Source of the DNA: Paramecium tetraurelia
Taxonomy: Eukaryota > Ciliophora > Oligohymenophorea > Peniculida > Parameciidae
Length of the DNA: 64,000 nt
Direction of reading: 5' to 3'
NCBI RefSeq assembly: GCF_000165425.1
Contig: NW_001799034.1
Location: 62,001-126,000 of the forward strand
Shown: piece by piece, positions 63,380 to 64,000 of the stretch
Layout: each line of letters opens with the position of its first letter
Numbering within the stretch: the first letter of the stretch is position 1
Program-made: the position numbers and the translations under genes
Notes under the pieces: generated by a model
The model's database searches: none
Told to the model about the DNA's origin: nothing
The model's input: the letters and a program-made list of their open reading frames with translations, nothing else

Positions 63380-63760
63380 ATGAGCATTCCATTTAATTAG
63401 CGATGTTCTCTAATGAAACAATATTCAATTAAGCTATTTGTTGAAGAAACAGATTGATAGCAAAATCTAATTGAGTTTTAGTTTCCAAAGTTTTTTCAAT
63501 TAAAAGCATCGTTTTCTGCATTCCAATTTAAGTGATAACAGTATTAAGTAAATTCTTGAAATTTTAGACTTGCTAGTCTTCAAGATTAGGCTGATCTGCC
63601 AATAATTCTTTTAAATAGCAATTCTTAAGTTGTTCATTTAACAGTTCCTATAGTTGATATATAAAGTACTTCATCTTAGATAAATCCGATGTAGACGATT
63701 TAGCATAAAGGGAGACCACCAACATTGATTTTCTAGATTTCGATTTATCTGAAAATATGA
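63380..63760 (+). CDS. Hypothetical protein at right edge, 107 aa or longer
   Basis: Two introns (21 nt, with TGA inside, and 36 nt) give a 107-aa frame: MSIPFNQRCSLMKQYSIKLF, FPKFFQLKASFSAFQFKL, ADLPIILLNSNSQVVHLT and KGRPPTLIFQ, ending at TGA 63758-63760. The same frame is again protein-like after that stop (KAHKSLVQILDGRTITMFSD to about 63930), and just upstream of the ATG (VWEFDPL after a TGA at 63355-63357). The true gene may therefore be larger with introns I could not place, or be decaying. No family is recognised. Confidence 0.4.
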
Positions 63761-64000
63761 TTATGGTTATGTGAAAAGGGACTCAGGAAAGCACATAAAT
63801 CATTAGTCTAAATTTTGGATGGTAGGACGATAACGATGTTTTCTGATAGTTCCAACGCTTTTTATAAGTAATTCTTGAGATTTGAATCTAGGAGGAAGGA
63901 GTTGAGAAATTGATATTGTATTATGATTGCATCTGCCTTTTCTTGTCTTTCGAAAAAGGAAGTCAAATATATGTTCTACACTTGCGTTGAGTAATAGTGA

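Noticed and set aside
63340-63930. Selenocysteine or Trp reading of TGA in the right-edge gene
   Set aside because: Two of its TGA codons are removed by good introns; no Sec-insertion element or family was recognised, so recoding is unsupported.

Overview
The window looks like somatic (macronuclear) DNA of a Paramecium-type ciliate. On both strands long coding frames run straight through TAA and TAG, which fall at glutamine positions in recognisable proteins, while TGA alone ends proteins. Frames are broken only by very short introns (mostly 19-31 nt, a few 33-39 nt, GT...AG). Intergenic gaps are small (often 40-700 nt) and AT-rich. In at least 16 genes the exon lengths I derived by removing such introns add up to whole codons. 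I recognised no rRNA, tRNA, CRISPR array or transposon. Coordinates are my own hand reading; intron counts are given only where I followed them.

Layout. 1-4864: an anoctamin (minus) whose frame runs off the left edge. 5.5-10.2 kb: Rab GTPase, SWIM-finger protein, Q/E-rich membrane protein, and two adjacent 175-aa pterin-carbinolamine-dehydratase-like proteins. 10.7-15 kb: LpxB-like glycosyltransferase, multi-pass membrane protein, thioredoxin. 15.4-21.5 kb: cullin, LRRC23-like leucine-rich-repeat protein, DDX41-type helicase. 21.6-30.8 kb: a two-TM protein, a small unassigned gene, a ~1,400-aa secreted protein, and a probable gene relic. 30.8-38.7 kb: a giant secreted protein with proline-rich linkers and five tandem two-part units. 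38.7-45.2 kb: a protein with a doubled GDGxGRDxY-type motif, a 6-TM-like protein, a small MGTC protein, a WD40 protein, a membrane-anchored coiled coil. 45.2-50 kb: SRP72, an unassigned beta-domain protein, CNOT11, an arrestin. 50.4-58.5 kb: a UBR-box/RING E3, a membrane-anchored OTU protease, a PUB-domain protein. 58.7-64 kb: a basic protein, two tandem bZIP factors with a shared C-terminal region, and an unassigned gene at the right edge.

The genes are mostly unrelated housekeeping and ciliary functions, as is usual in such compact genomes. Ubiquitin biology is well represented (cullin, UBR ligase, OTU protease, PUB adaptor), the last three being neighbours, but nothing shows they are co-regulated. 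The most unusual items are the twin dehydratase-like genes that lack most catalytic histidines, the LpxB homologue with eukaryotic introns, the five-unit surface protein, the TM-anchored OTU protease and the bZIP pair.
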